Below are positions 11,406-21,364 of a stretch of 64,000 nucleotides of DNA, piece after piece. The DNA lies in NCBI GenBank assembly GCA_951394045.1, contig OX595994.1, forward strand, positions 1,116,001-1,180,000, read 5' to 3'. This DNA is from Nitzschia sp. DOCU1. Lineage: Eukaryota; Bacillariophyta; Bacillariophyceae; Bacillariales; Bacillariaceae. Below the pieces are notes generated by a model, which was not told the DNA's origin, made no database searches, and was given only the letters and a program-made list of their open reading frames with translations. The number at the start of each line of letters is the position of its first letter. The stretch's first letter is position 1. A program made the position numbers and the translations under genes.

Positions 11406-12947
11406 CTACTTCGGGATCAAAGGAAGCGCACAACTGGAGAGTTCAAGGTATGATGTTTCTGTTTCAAGCGTCGTTGGGCAAGGGGACGAGCACAATGTCT
11501 CTTCGTCCATGGCGTCGGGGCCACCGGAACGGCCAACCAGCGTTCGTGCTCTCACTACCACCCTTGAGCTCCCGGAAACAAGAAGAAAGCTTACGATATA
11601 GGAACAGAAAAGTCCGATCAACGTAATCCAGGGCAGCTTGCGACTCAAGAACGACCACGCAACGCTTTCCCCGAAGTCCGACCTGCCACCGGATGGCGGA
11701 GAGAGAGCTTCGGGCATTGTGGTCCCGAACAAAATGCTTCCAGGATACGCCCCAAGTAATGTAGTAGAAATCTTGCCATTGCGATCGGCTGTGGTGAAGT
11801 TGCCATGGCCCCCATCTGTCCCAATGCAGCCAAAGAAAACCAATGCAGGGTCACCTACAGAATCCCAGAGGACTTCTAAGCCTGTTACAACAGTGGAAGC
11901 ACGGTTATAATAGGCCTTGTTTTGGCTGAGTTTCACATAGCACGTTTCCTGAACTTGAGTAGCGTCGACAAAGAACACGTCATGACCGACTGAAACCCGA
12001 CCTCCGAAGTCCAGTTGGATCGGTAGGCACGCGACACCTTGGTCAAATACCGTTCGACAGAGATGATTCAGTTGGCCATTTTTGTCAAAATGAAGTCTCA
12101 AAGAGCCAGCATCCTCAATCTCTTCATCAAAGAAGCTCGCTTGAATCTCAAGCGCGCCAAACATTTGCAATTCTTGGGTAACATCGCGGCTGTGGGCGCC
12201 CTCTGGAAAAACCCAGACTTCGCTATATAGCTTGCCTTGATCTACGCCATCACTATGCAACGCCGACAGGAAGAATATTCTTTGTTCCGACGAAGGTATT
12301 CGAGCGAAGGAAAATCCACCGTACGGTAGGGCTCGATTCCTCCCCCCTTGGTTTTGATACAAGATTGACACCGTTTCGGTGCACTTGGAAAAAATTTGTT
12401 CATCATCCCCACCATTAAGAATACAAGAATGATCGCTCTTCAGACGGGATATCCCTATCGTCCACAGGAGACCTTCTTCGTTTTCCTCTTCTTCGTTACA
12501 GTTCTTGTAGAATCCATCCCACGCCACAAATACCTCGCCATTATCGATTAGAAACTTCTTGGGTGTCAACCTCGCATAGCTCTCTCCTGGTTCGCAACAG
12601 TTCCAGTCGCACTCGTTCCAATCCATGGATAATCCAGTGCGAAAGTAGGATTCAAATTCCAAAGTGTCAACCGGCGCACGAATAAGATCCCAACTTTTTC
12701 TCTGCTTGTCGTAGGTTCTCGAATATATTTGGCGGGCCGTATGATCTATCATAACGTTCGACAACTGCATGTCATGATGCCACCTTCCATCCCGACTCCA
12801 ACCATTCGCAATTGTTTGCGGAGAATGGCATTTTCCACTATCTTTGTCGAGAGAGCAACTGTAGAGGCCGGCATACGCCGCAGGACCCCCTTGTCCGAAA
12901 AGTGATGTTGACGTAGCGGATGTGAACCACAGACTGACTTCATTCAT
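11406..12947 (-). CDS. Cys-rich ectodomain membrane protein, paralogue A of an inverted pair
   Basis: Single exon, 513 aa from ATG 12947; an in-frame TGA lies two codons upstream. About 440 residues of Cys-rich, beta-strand-rich sequence are followed by one TM segment (ITLIGLFCSYIVSFLLV) and a short cytosolic tail. It is plainly homologous to the gene at 15299-16899 along its length: SLWFTSATS, WNCCEPGESY, VAWDGFYKNC, HLCRTVFDQGVAC, FFGCIGTDGGHGNFTTA and the tail motif SYLEL. Repeated W/F-D-G and G-N-F blocks suggest a beta-propeller-like fold (inference). The lack of an N-terminal signal peptide is odd for a protein with conserved cysteines and a C-terminal TM. Family not recognised. Confidence 0.75.
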   Translation of the reverse strand: MNEVSLWFTSATSTSLFGQGGPAAYAGLYSCSLDKDSGKCHSPQTIANGWSRDGRWHHDMQLSNVMIDHTARQIYSRTYDKQRKSWDLIRAPVDTLEFESYFRTGLSMDWNECDWNCCEPGESYARLTPKKFLIDNGEVFVAWDGFYKNCNEEEENEEGLLWTIGISRLKSDHSCILNGGDDEQIFSKCTETVSILYQNQGGRNRALPYGGFSFARIPSSEQRIFFLSALHSDGVDQGKLYSEVWVFPEGAHSRDVTQELQMFGALEIQASFFDEEIEDAGSLRLHFDKNGQLNHLCRTVFDQGVACLPIQLDFGGRVSVGHDVFFVDATQVQETCYVKLSQNKAYYNRASTVVTGLEVLWDSVGDPALVFFGCIGTDGGHGNFTTADRNGKISTTLLGAYPGSILFGTTMPEALSPPSGGRSDFGESVAWSFLSRKLPWITLIGLFCSYIVSFLLVSGSSRVVVRARTLVGRSGGPDAMDEETLCSSPCPTTLETETSYLELSSCALPLIPK

Positions 12948-13745
12948 GTTATGTCACGTAAATCCGCAATCGACAGTCCTGATGGTAATTCTTGGGAAGT
13001 CGTGTGCATTTGTCGTCTATTCTGCAGCTTGCTTCTGATGTATTCCTTTGGATGAACTGGCATCGGGTCGATCCCGGTAGCTAAAGAACATGAATGAAGT
13101 CTGCGACAGAGGCAAAAAACGTTTCACCGAAGGACTTCAACATTTCGTAAGTCGGAGGATCTTGGCCCCATGATCGCGCCACCACAGAAGTATATGTATA
13201 TGTATGTGCTAATGAAATACAGTTCTGGCTACATAGGTTTCCTATCATCCAACCGAAGTTGAATGAAAGATACGCCACAACTGGACACGGACAGACGACC
13301 GCTCATACATTGCGTGCCGATGACCTACGTAAGCGAGCAGAGGCCGCCCACTCTTAACACGGGGCGCGGGCGGCAAGGCAAAAGTGTACGGTACAAACTG
13401 ACCAACCGACACCGCTCAACTCGTTTGATGCTTCTGTTGCATCGGAAGTGCAGTATCGCCAAGTGTTTCAATACCCAACACCCAAGCAAGGTAGGTGACT
13501 ATGGCGAAGTGGGGGAATTGAACCCTGCAATCTCAAGTCTGTTGGTCCCAAAGCCCATTATCCTCTTCCCCAAGTGTGCAATCTTTGGCACACTCCGATA
13601 TCGGCTTCCCGACCCAAAGTTTTTGCGAACTTGCCACGAAGCATCGACACCAAGGTTACAGTACGCTGAATCCGTTGCCGTTTTGCTCATCCAACGCTGT
13701 TCCTTCTTCTTGCTTATTAGTCACTCTGAATCTCCAAAATCAACA
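12948..13745. other. Intergenic 0.8 kb
   Basis: Upstream of paralogue A (minus) and of the coiled-coil gene (plus). An open frame from 13263 runs into that gene in frame, but the signal peptide starts only at ATG 13746, so I treat the earlier part as untranslated. Confidence 0.45.
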
Positions 13746-14470
13746 ATGACGAAGACGAGAACATTGAAAATGACGCTCTGGCGATTGGTCATGGTATTGC
13801 TCCTACTCCTGGCTTCATCCTCAATGGTCCTTTCGGAAGATAGCGAACCCGAGGTTGCCGTTGCCGATGACGCTGATGATGCCGCTGCTGACGAGTCCGC
13901 CGCCGCCGAGGCTGCTGCTAAGGCGGAGGCAGAGCTAAAGGCCCAGGAAGCGGCTGCTGCTGCCGCCGCTAAGAAGGTAACTTGGGTCTCGCCTCCTTTT
14001 CGTGTTGATCTTATTGCATTCTGACACGTCCTTTCTGCGACTCGTTATAGGCGCGAGAAGAAGCCGCAGCTGCGAAGGCAGAGGCAGAGCGTGTGGCCCA
14101 AGAAGCCGCCGCGAAGGCCGAGGTAAGATTTCTGGGAGCATTTGATGAGCAGGGCTACGTTTAGCGGACTCTTACCTTGTTGTCGTTTCGTGGCTAGGCT
14201 GAGGCTAAGGCTGCCGCAGAAGCCGCTGCGGCAGCGGCCGCAAAGAAGGAGGCGGACAGTGCGATTTCTTCCCTTAAATCAAAGATCTCTGGCGTGAAGG
14301 ATCTTGTTGTTGGAAAGTCAAAATCGCTTGTGGAAAGTGTGAAGGGAATGTCGGCTGCGCAAAAGAAAAAGGTCGCTGCCGGGGTTGGAGTTGGTGTCTT
14401 TGCTGGTGTTGGCTGGTTCGGTGTCATGAATCAAGGTACTGCCGCACCCGTGGCCAAGGGCAAGAAATAA
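13746..14470 (+). CDS. Secretory-pathway Ala/Glu/Lys-rich coiled-coil membrane protein
   Basis: Three exons, 13746-13976, 14051-14122 and 14198-14470, with phase-0 introns of 74 and 75 nt, give 191 aa. A clear signal peptide (RLVMVLLLLLASSSMV) is followed by an acidic stretch (residues 35-60), then a long Ala-rich amphipathic helix (A-E-A-x-K-A-E repeats, about 50-125) spanning all three exons. A Ser/Lys helix and a C-terminal hydrophobic segment (VAAGVGVGVFAGVGWFGVM) come before a short basic tail. Exon 2 is exactly 24 codons of the repeat, so it can be skipped or duplicated without frame loss. Function unknown; a structural or tether role is inference. It lies between the two inverted paralogues. 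Confidence 0.75.
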
Positions 14471-15298
14471 ATGTTGCGGTCAAAGCCTTTTGGCGCAGCA
14501 AGAGCGATCCATTTCGCCTTGTTGTCACTCCAATGCACTATAGACTTCACCTTTGTTCTTCTATGTTGAATCGCGAGCAATGGCTTAATAGCTCACGAAA
14601 ATTTGCATCTCTCGTTAAGCATCGTACTGTAGATCTACAAGCGTACAAGTAGAGATGTGTTGTATCCTGTCAAACCTGCAGACGTTCAGCCCTGCCACCC
14701 TTGCATGCTGCTACTGTCATTCGTTCTTGCCTTCAACTTGTAGTAGTGCCGTAGAAGCCTGTCAAGATACAGCGTGCCATAGACTACGGCCTGGAAGCCC
14801 GAAAAGCAACGTACTAGTAGACAAAAAAACTTCATGAGGCGTTCCTAGTAGTACGAACTCGCGATCCTTGATTGGATTTGCGTGGACCAGCAGCTCGTGC
14901 TTTTGATAGCTACAACTCAGTAGAAACCCCAGAAACAATGAGCATAGGATTCAAGGATCTTGCTGAAGAATAGGCTCTAGTAGGTGATTCTTGTAGCTCA
15001 AGAAGGAGGATCGAGGATGACTCACTCGACAGTATTCGATATGCACAGGGCCGTCCGTCCGCTGCAACCATGACCATGCTCGCGTCGCCACGACCTCCAA
15101 CGACGAAGAGAGTTCGGATTGTTCGGGTAAACACGGAGGATCTTTTCGCTGGGCCACTATCTTTCGATGCCAGCACAAAAGCCCGTTCCTCTGCGTGGCA
15201 TCAGCACAAAACGTCTTCTCTTTCTTGCTTTCAGAAATCTCGTCTAGCTAGAGTGTAGTAATAGCTTAAGACGATCCGTCCTAACACCATAAGCAAAC
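14471..15298. other. Intergenic 0.83 kb
   Basis: Small frames (14655-14837, 15070-15258) show no domain. A CTAGCTAG site lies near 15244, about 55 bp before the start of paralogue B. Confidence 0.45.
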
Positions 15299-16899
15299 AT
15301 GGCAGAAACAGGCAATGACGTTATTTGGTTTACTTCCACTATGTCTGTAGACTTGAACGGCGAACACGGAGGCGCAGCTTTTGCGGGGTTGTACAAATGC
15401 GATCTTGAGGCCGATACTGGTGACTGTGTCAAGCCGCAACTCATCGTGGATCGATGGGATGTCGATGGGACTCATCACAGAGGCTTAGACCTGATGAATG
15501 TGAGTCATGACCGTTGTTTCCTAAACCTAGGACATTTTGGGGTTCTTCTCGCAATTTCGCCCTCACATCATCGTTCGTCGTCGTCTAGGTGGTCATCGAC
15601 AAAACACATAACATGTTTTATACTGGCTATTTTGATGGGCAAAGAGAAAGCTGGGAAATCTTGAGAGCTGCCTATGATTCGAGGCCGATAGTGCTGGAGT
15701 CATTCTTTCGTACAGCACAAGACGTTCGAAACAACGAGTGTATGTTGCGGTGTTGCGAGGATGCCGGGCATACATATTATCAGGTGGAACCAAGAAGTTT
15801 CGTGGTGGATGGTGATGACATCTTTATTTCCTGGGATGGATTTTATCAAGATTGCAGCGACGAGTTCTCTTCAAAACGCGGACTGCTTTGGTCGATTGGC
15901 GTCTCAAAATTAAGTCGAAGTCCTGAATGTGTTGGGACCGATGGGGTTTCGCCTGTTAGCTTTGACGAATGTTCTACTCCGGTATCTATCTTTTATCAGA
16001 CGCCAACGGCACGGGAAACCATTCTTGGGTATTCAGGTATTGCAGTTAGCCGATCACCGTCCGGACGAAGGCTCTTTTATCTTTCGGTCATTGACAACGT
16101 TTCAGGCGTGAATGGGGCTGGAGCAGTTCTCGTGAGTGAAGTTTGGGTAATGCCGGAAGGTGAAAACTACTCGAAGAATCCAAAGGCTTCCCAGTCTTTT
16201 GGTGGTCTTCAAGTCGCGAAGGAGTTTCTAGAGTATCCTGTGGATGACGCTGCGACGATGCGTTTGCGCTTTGATGACGCCGGGATTCCTACTGCATTGT
16301 GCAGAACTGTATATGATGCTGGTATTGTTTGCTATGCTCTTGATATAACTGAGGTCGAAGAATTGCACTTCGATATTAAAAGCGAGAGGACTTACGTCAC
16401 TCGTGAGCAGCTGGTGGAGAGCTGCACTGTTGAATCTTCACACTATCCAATCACGAAGATCATCCCTCCATTATCTACGGGCCTGGAAGTACTATGGAAG
16501 GAAGGTTCGCCCGACGACATGCCCGAGATGCTCTTCTTTGGATGCTATGGGGAAATCAATGGTCTAGGTAACTTCACGACTGCGCTTTCTGATGGAACGA
16601 TACATACCACCCTCAAAGGTGGGCATCCTGGCACGATCCTGTTTGGGGTGGATATTGCACCACCGCAAGAGCCTATCGGTGACTTCATTGCACCCTGTCT
16701 GGAGGACTTGCCTTCTAGGTCAAGCCAAAGAGGTAGCCGATTATCCCAGGCGATGAGCTTTCTAGCGCTGGCATCACTGGCGGTTGCACTCTTCGTTAAG
16801 AAAAGGCGGCTGAAGCAACACGGTGCTCGTCAGCAGCGAGGCTATGAGCTTGTCCTAGAAGAGGAGGAGTGTTCACAGTCTTACGTCGAACTCGCATAA
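15299..16899 (+). CDS. Cys-rich ectodomain membrane protein, paralogue B of an inverted pair
   Basis: Two exons, 15299-15499 and 15589-16899, with an 89-nt intron (GTGAGT...GTCTAG), give 503 aa. The junction (LMN then VVIDK) matches the unspliced paralogue A (LSNVMIDH), which has no intron there. Shared blocks include VIWFTSTMS, NNECMLRCCEDAGHTYY, SWDGFYQDC, ALCRTVYDAGIVC, FFGCYGEINGLGNFTTA and ILFG. One TM segment (AMSFLALASLAVALFV) is followed by a basic stop-transfer stretch and a tail ending SYVELA. No signal peptide precedes the ATG, and an in-frame TAA lies three codons upstream. Family not recognised; a surface or endomembrane protein is inferred. Confidence 0.8.
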
Positions 16900-17173
16900 C
16901 CCACTCGGTCGTCACCTGGGGCATACACATTTGTCTTATGCGTGCTTCCAAAAATAGCGAGTTAGTAGCAAGAGTTATGAAGGCTATTTCCTTCGAGAGG
17001 CAAAAATGAGGTTATAAGCTTTCCGAAAGCTTGTTCCCACTCTATTGAATGAATATGATAGCGTTGGTCGTCCCTCGAAATAGAAATGAGTCTGCGCGGT
17101 TCCTTGGCATCGGTCCGCACTTATAGAATCATGGTCTTAGTCTCTTCTTATGAGTTCATGTTGCAATGTAGAA

Positions 17174-17767
17174 TCACAGGCTCTCCACGTTTATACTGAT
17201 AGATTCATCAGTAATAATTTGGAGAGGTCTCCCTTTCGCCTGCTTCTTCTCTTCTATTCTGGCAAGGTTCGATATGAACATTGATCTTCGCGAACGCTGA
17301 ATAAAGTTTCGATACTTCTCAGATATCAGTTCGGGATCGGATATTCGCTCCTCCCGTTGCCGTGCCTGCTCTTCGAGGACCACAGAGACGGCCATAAGTT
17401 GGTGGAGGGCTTCCTGTAGCTCGTCGTTCTGGGGCGGGTCGTTCTTGATAATCTGCTCATAACCAGCATCGACTTCACCGTCATCCTCTCGCTTTCGCAT
17501 GCTTTTCAGCTCAGATTTTCGGAACCAAAGAGCGTGTCGGTCACCAGAAGGGATTTCTCTGCGGTTCTCAATCACGAACCATTCATTTTCCTCCGCGAAT
17601 CGCACTCGTTTCTCTTCCTTACGAGATGGATCGAATGACGATTTGCCTAGGTCATAGACAAGTTCAAAGCTCGCTTCGGATGAATGGATCTTCAAGTATG
17701 GAAAGGTGGACGTCTCGATCACTTCTATCGAGCCTTCAAGGTGCAATGCTCTAGCCTTCCAGACCAT
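17174..17767 (-). CDS. Hypothetical protein with VRF...LWF motif
   Basis: Single exon, 197 aa, good ATG at 17767. The centre has KRVRFAEENEWFVIENR followed about 20 residues later by ALWFRKSELKSMRKRE. This V-R-F ... W-[YF]-x-x-x-E-L arrangement recurs in many diatom hypothetical proteins. The C-terminal half is a charged helix (LMAVSVVLEEQARQREE, then YRNFIQRSRRSMFISNLARI). No TM or targeting signal is seen. Function unknown. Confidence 0.7.
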   Translation of the reverse strand: MVWKARALHLEGSIEVIETSTFPYLKIHSSEASFELVYDLGKSSFDPSRKEEKRVRFAEENEWFVIENRREIPSGDRHALWFRKSELKSMRKREDDGEVDAGYEQIIKNDPPQNDELQEALHQLMAVSVVLEEQARQREERISDPELISEKYRNFIQRSRRSMFISNLARIEEKKQAKGRPLQIITDESISINVESL

Positions 17768-18143
17768 GGTTCATTTGTTTTACTCTATTGCAAATTAAGG
17801 TTGTGGCACTGGATTATGGGACACGGAAGAAGAAAGCGGCAGCTGTCATAGGTCTTGTTTCTTCGTCGGTGGTTGCGCATTTACGACTTGCCATTTCCAG
17901 CCAGCGCTCGCGTTGACGCTTTTGATGGTGGGAACAATGATGCCCGCCAGCGAGAACCCGGTGAGAAGCCCGACATGCTCGAAAAACGCCAACAAGATAA
18001 TTGAAAAGTATTAATTCTTGAAGACTTCATTTTTCCGTTGAGAAAGATGCTAGAGACTATTTAAGCGTGTCAAACGCACGATTTAAGCATGCCAAAATTT
18101 GACACAAGATTTCTCGCGTCCGTTCAACGCCACAACTGAAAGC

Positions 18144-18347
18144 ATGGCGAGCGTCAGTAAGATGATTCATTCATGCAAAGTTGCGCCACTATTTTCACGT
18201 TCGACCACTTTGATCCATACCACAGGCATTCGAACGTTCGGGCGAGACCGCGTTGCGCAGCCAACCAAAGATTTTCGGTATTCGAGATCCAACAACCCGT
18301 TCATTTTCTTGGTCTTTCTTCTTTTGAGTTTTTGTATTGTTATTTGA
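18144..18347 (+). CDS. Possible small tail-anchored or mitochondrial membrane protein (67 aa)
   Basis: An ATG-initiated 67-codon frame. The N-terminus is rich in Ser/Thr/Arg without acidic residues (KVAPLFSRSTTLIHTTGIR), like a mitochondrial presequence. It ends in one hydrophobic helix (PFIFLVFLLLSFCIVI) with the stop directly after it. No family recognised. The T-rich end could also be intronic, as a CAG follows 8 nt later, so this may be chance or the first exon of something longer. Confidence 0.35.
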   Translation: MASVSKMIHSCKVAPLFSRSTTLIHTTGIRTFGRDRVAQPTKDFRYSRSNNPFIFLVFLLLSFCIVI

Positions 18348-18514
18348 CATCCAGATCCGCAAGAAACGACCGACCCTCATTCATCTCACATTTCATTGGC
18401 GCTCTCTACTAGAAAGGTTGGCATAATAGGGGCGACAAATTCTGTGTCCTGCTAACTACTCCTTCACGTGTCAACAGCCATCGTCTTCGAATATAATCTT
18501 ACCATACCACATAA

Positions 18515-19252
18515 ATGGCGGAGGCGTTGACAGCGGTAGCGGCAGCTGTTGCTGCATCAGGGAATTCCGACATGACCGACGAAAACTTTAGCGCCACATC
18601 GGCTCTGGTCAGTTTTCTTCGAATGGAAGCCGATTTGGCGGAAGAAAAGGCTCGAAGGCTGCGGCAGCAAGCAGCTGCTTTAGCTCAGCAATTTGGGGTC
18701 AGCCCCACTGCACAGGAAACATACGGTAAGCTCGAACAGCCGCTTGCTCTCGACCCAACATTGCTTGGCTTTTTCATTGGCCTAACCAGGATCCTATAAT
18801 TGCCATATTCAGAGTTGGACCCGAGTCAAATGCCGCCGTTGGATGAAAACGGGATTCCAAAGTACAAGGGAAAGAAGCGGGGCCGAAAGCTCAAGCCTCG
18901 AAAGCGCAAACACAACCCAAACCGAAGGAAGCGCCAGCACACGGGATATACTTTGTATATGCAAGAGAACTACCCAGCTATCAAAGAGGCCAATCCTGAA
19001 ATGGCTTCTAGAGACATCATTGCCATACTAGCAAAGCAGTGGGCAGAAGTATCTTCTAGCGAGAAAAACCATTGGAAGGCAAGGGCCGTTGCTACGCATG
19101 GCGAAACCGACGACGGGGAAGTGGCGGCGGCAGCCGCAGCTGCTGCGGCTGTGGAAGAGGTGGATGATGACGACGACGAGGCCGATGACGACGGGGACGA
19201 TGATGACGAGCCAGTTCCACCAGCCCGACGAAGTAGGCGGTCAAAGAAATAG
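18515..19252 (+). CDS. HMG-box protein with AT-hook-like segment
   Basis: Two exons, 18515-18725 and 18813-19252, with an 87-nt intron (GTAAGC...ATTCAG), give 216 aa. Residues 1-70 hold an Ala-rich helix with a short coiled coil (LAEEKARRLRQQAAALAQQ). Exon 2 begins with KKRGRKLKPRKRK, an AT-hook-like basic patch. One HMG box follows (about 108-166): TGYTLYMQENYPAIKEANP and IIAILAKQWAEVSSSEKNHW. The C-terminus is a polyalanine run, an acidic Asp tract and a basic end (RRSRRSKK), the layout of HMGB-type chromatin proteins. Nuclear DNA bending or chromatin function is inferred from the family. Confidence 0.85.
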
Positions 19253-20236
19253 AACTATTGCAGATGACTTCTTGGGAGCTATCATCATCAGTACGTTACA
19301 ACTCTTGGTACTATACCGGTTTTCACTGCGACTGGTTGAAGGTAATCCTCCATGTTAGTCCCAGTGGTAAGCATTTGCTGACTGGCGGTACGCTTTCCTG
19401 ATGTCCACTCTTGTTGCATTCCGTGGGAGCCCAAATACGTCGTAAGGATCTTCGTCGGTGCCTTCCACCAATTGAGACAACGTCATAAAAGTGTACGTGA
19501 TGCCAAGCGCCAAAAGCAGCGCAAACTACCACGGGAGGGTCCACACAGAATCGGTAGATGGACCTGACCATGACACACATGTGTGCACTTAGGCGAATCA
19601 AGGTACGCCGCCTTCTAGCGAGTTGGACGCTTGAGGAAATGAAGGAACCCAAGATTGGATTGTTTCTGCGAAGTGTCGAAACCAATAGCTAAAAGCGACC
19701 ATAGTCAAGGGGTAGATACTAGGTACACGTTTGAAACTATACCATTAGCGACTGAAATACGAGTCGACTCAAGTCAAGCGAAGCTTCGACTATCTATGCT
19801 GCTAGCTGCTATAACCGGAGAGCGCGTTTCCGTTTGTTACACTACAAAAATAATCCCATGCAACGCCCGTCTTGTCTACTCTTCTGTCGTAATAGTTGTA
19901 TTTTGCAGAACAGCCGGAATCGTTTTCCCTTTAACTTTATCCATGAAACAAGAAAAGCCTGCGACTTCTACAAGTCGAGGAACAGATTGAATACGACGCT
20001 TCTCTGCTGTACGGTACTCTGGAGTGGTAGCAGGATAGAGTAGATAATCCAGAAAGTGGGCGATAGAAGAGATGTAGCACAGCCACAGACTACGTACAAG
20101 GCAATCCATGGCAAGTTGTTCGCCTAGCAAGTGAGACTTGTACACCGATATAGTTTTTCTACTATTCAGAATTAGCATGGAACCACGGGACAGCTCCCAC
20201 TATAACTTAGTTCCCTCCCCAAAAGTTTTGTGCTTA
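19253..20236. other. Intergenic 0.98 kb between convergent genes
   Basis: 3' flanks of the HMG gene (plus) and the sirtuin gene (minus). A 100-codon minus frame at 19876-20178 has no recognisable domain and no splice partner, so I leave it out. Confidence 0.45.
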
Positions 20237-21364
20237 TTACGATTTGACACGAATAGCTCGCAATCGCGAGGGGCTTGTGGCTGGACTGGGAACGGATGAC
20301 TGTTGGTTGGTCAGTGCTGCTGCCGCCGCAGCTTCTGCCATGGGCGGAATGATTCCTAGCGTCACTTCCAGATCTTTAATTTCCTCCAGCAATCTTGGCA
20401 GGAGTTCTTCGCTAGGACCCTTGACATTGGTAGCATTCAATCGCACCGTGGCTTCCAACATGTCCTGAGTATTAAAGTTGTAAACAGGAATCTTTTCTGC
20501 CCGGGCATGCTCCAAAGCAATCTCTGGCAACCGCACCGCAAAGGACGTTCCGACAAAGACAATAACTTGTGCCTCGGCTAGCCACTCTTCCATTTGTTGA
20601 AAGCGGTAAAAGTCATGGGAATGATAGCCTTCATCAAACAAGAGAGCCTGAGGGGCTAGCGCATTGTTGCAAGCGGGACACTTTGGCGGTTCCGAGATGG
20701 TTCCTCGTCCTCTTTCTAAAGTATCCCGAATCTTTTCAGGTACAATTTGATCAACTCTCAAAGACTCTTGTTGTTGGTAGGGGCAAGCCTGCTTCATTGC
20801 CAGTCGACGCTTGCGCCTATGGCCCAGATGAACTAGTCGCTCGTCATCATCGTCATCGTCCGAGTCCGTATCCGAGTCCTCATCGGGCATACACTTGAAC
20901 AAACCGAGTCTCCCATGAGCTTCGATCAATCGAACGTTATTCGAGGAAGGATGAAGTCCGTCCACATTTTGCGTAATGGCCGACAGAGTGGAGGGATATC
21001 GTTGGAGGATTTCGTCGAGAGCATAATGACCCGCGTTTGGCTGGGCGTTTTGGGGTAAACTCAAATTCGGCAACCAAAACTCATTATACCACTTGAGAGG
21101 GTCCTTTCGAAAGGCGTCTCGGGTAGCATTCGTCCAGATCGTGGTCGTCCATACCCCCGAACTTCCGCGAAACGGTCGAACCCCAGAAGCAACACTGATT
21201 CCCGCCCCAGTAATGAACAGAACTCGTTTGCGGTAGAGACAAATGTCCTTGGCGAGTTCACTCAACGAATGATTGCCTCGTGAGCTTCGGCGACGTTGAG
21301 AGGGAGGTTCTTCTTGAGGGGAGGAGCTTCGAGAAACCCGTTGGCGTCGGCGTGTGGGCGCCAT
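20237..21364 (-). CDS. Sir2-family NAD-dependent protein deacylase (sirtuin)
   Basis: Single exon, 375 aa from ATG 21364; the frame continues upstream to a TTG through a hydrophobic stretch but has no ATG. The Sir2 core is plain: FITGAGISVASGVRPFRG (NAD site, about 50-67), TQNVDGLH, the catalytic His in IEAHGRLG, and FVGTSFAVRLP. The zinc site is unusual: CPAC is normal, but the first pair is split (KCMPDEDSD, then ACPYQ) by an Asp-rich, basic insert of about 35 residues. Sirtuins remove acyl groups from lysine using NAD. The basic N-terminus (RRRQRV, SQRRRSSR) could be a nuclear signal. The C-terminus has a polyalanine run. Substrate class cannot be assigned. Confidence 0.88.
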   Translation of the reverse strand: MAPTRRRQRVSRSSSPQEEPPSQRRRSSRGNHSLSELAKDICLYRKRVLFITGAGISVASGVRPFRGSSGVWTTTIWTNATRDAFRKDPLKWYNEFWLPNLSLPQNAQPNAGHYALDEILQRYPSTLSAITQNVDGLHPSSNNVRLIEAHGRLGLFKCMPDEDSDTDSDDDDDDERLVHLGHRRKRRLAMKQACPYQQQESLRVDQIVPEKIRDTLERGRGTISEPPKCPACNNALAPQALLFDEGYHSHDFYRFQQMEEWLAEAQVIVFVGTSFAVRLPEIALEHARAEKIPVYNFNTQDMLEATVRLNATNVKGPSEELLPRLLEEIKDLEVTLGIIPPMAEAAAAAALTNQQSSVPSPATSPSRLRAIRVKS

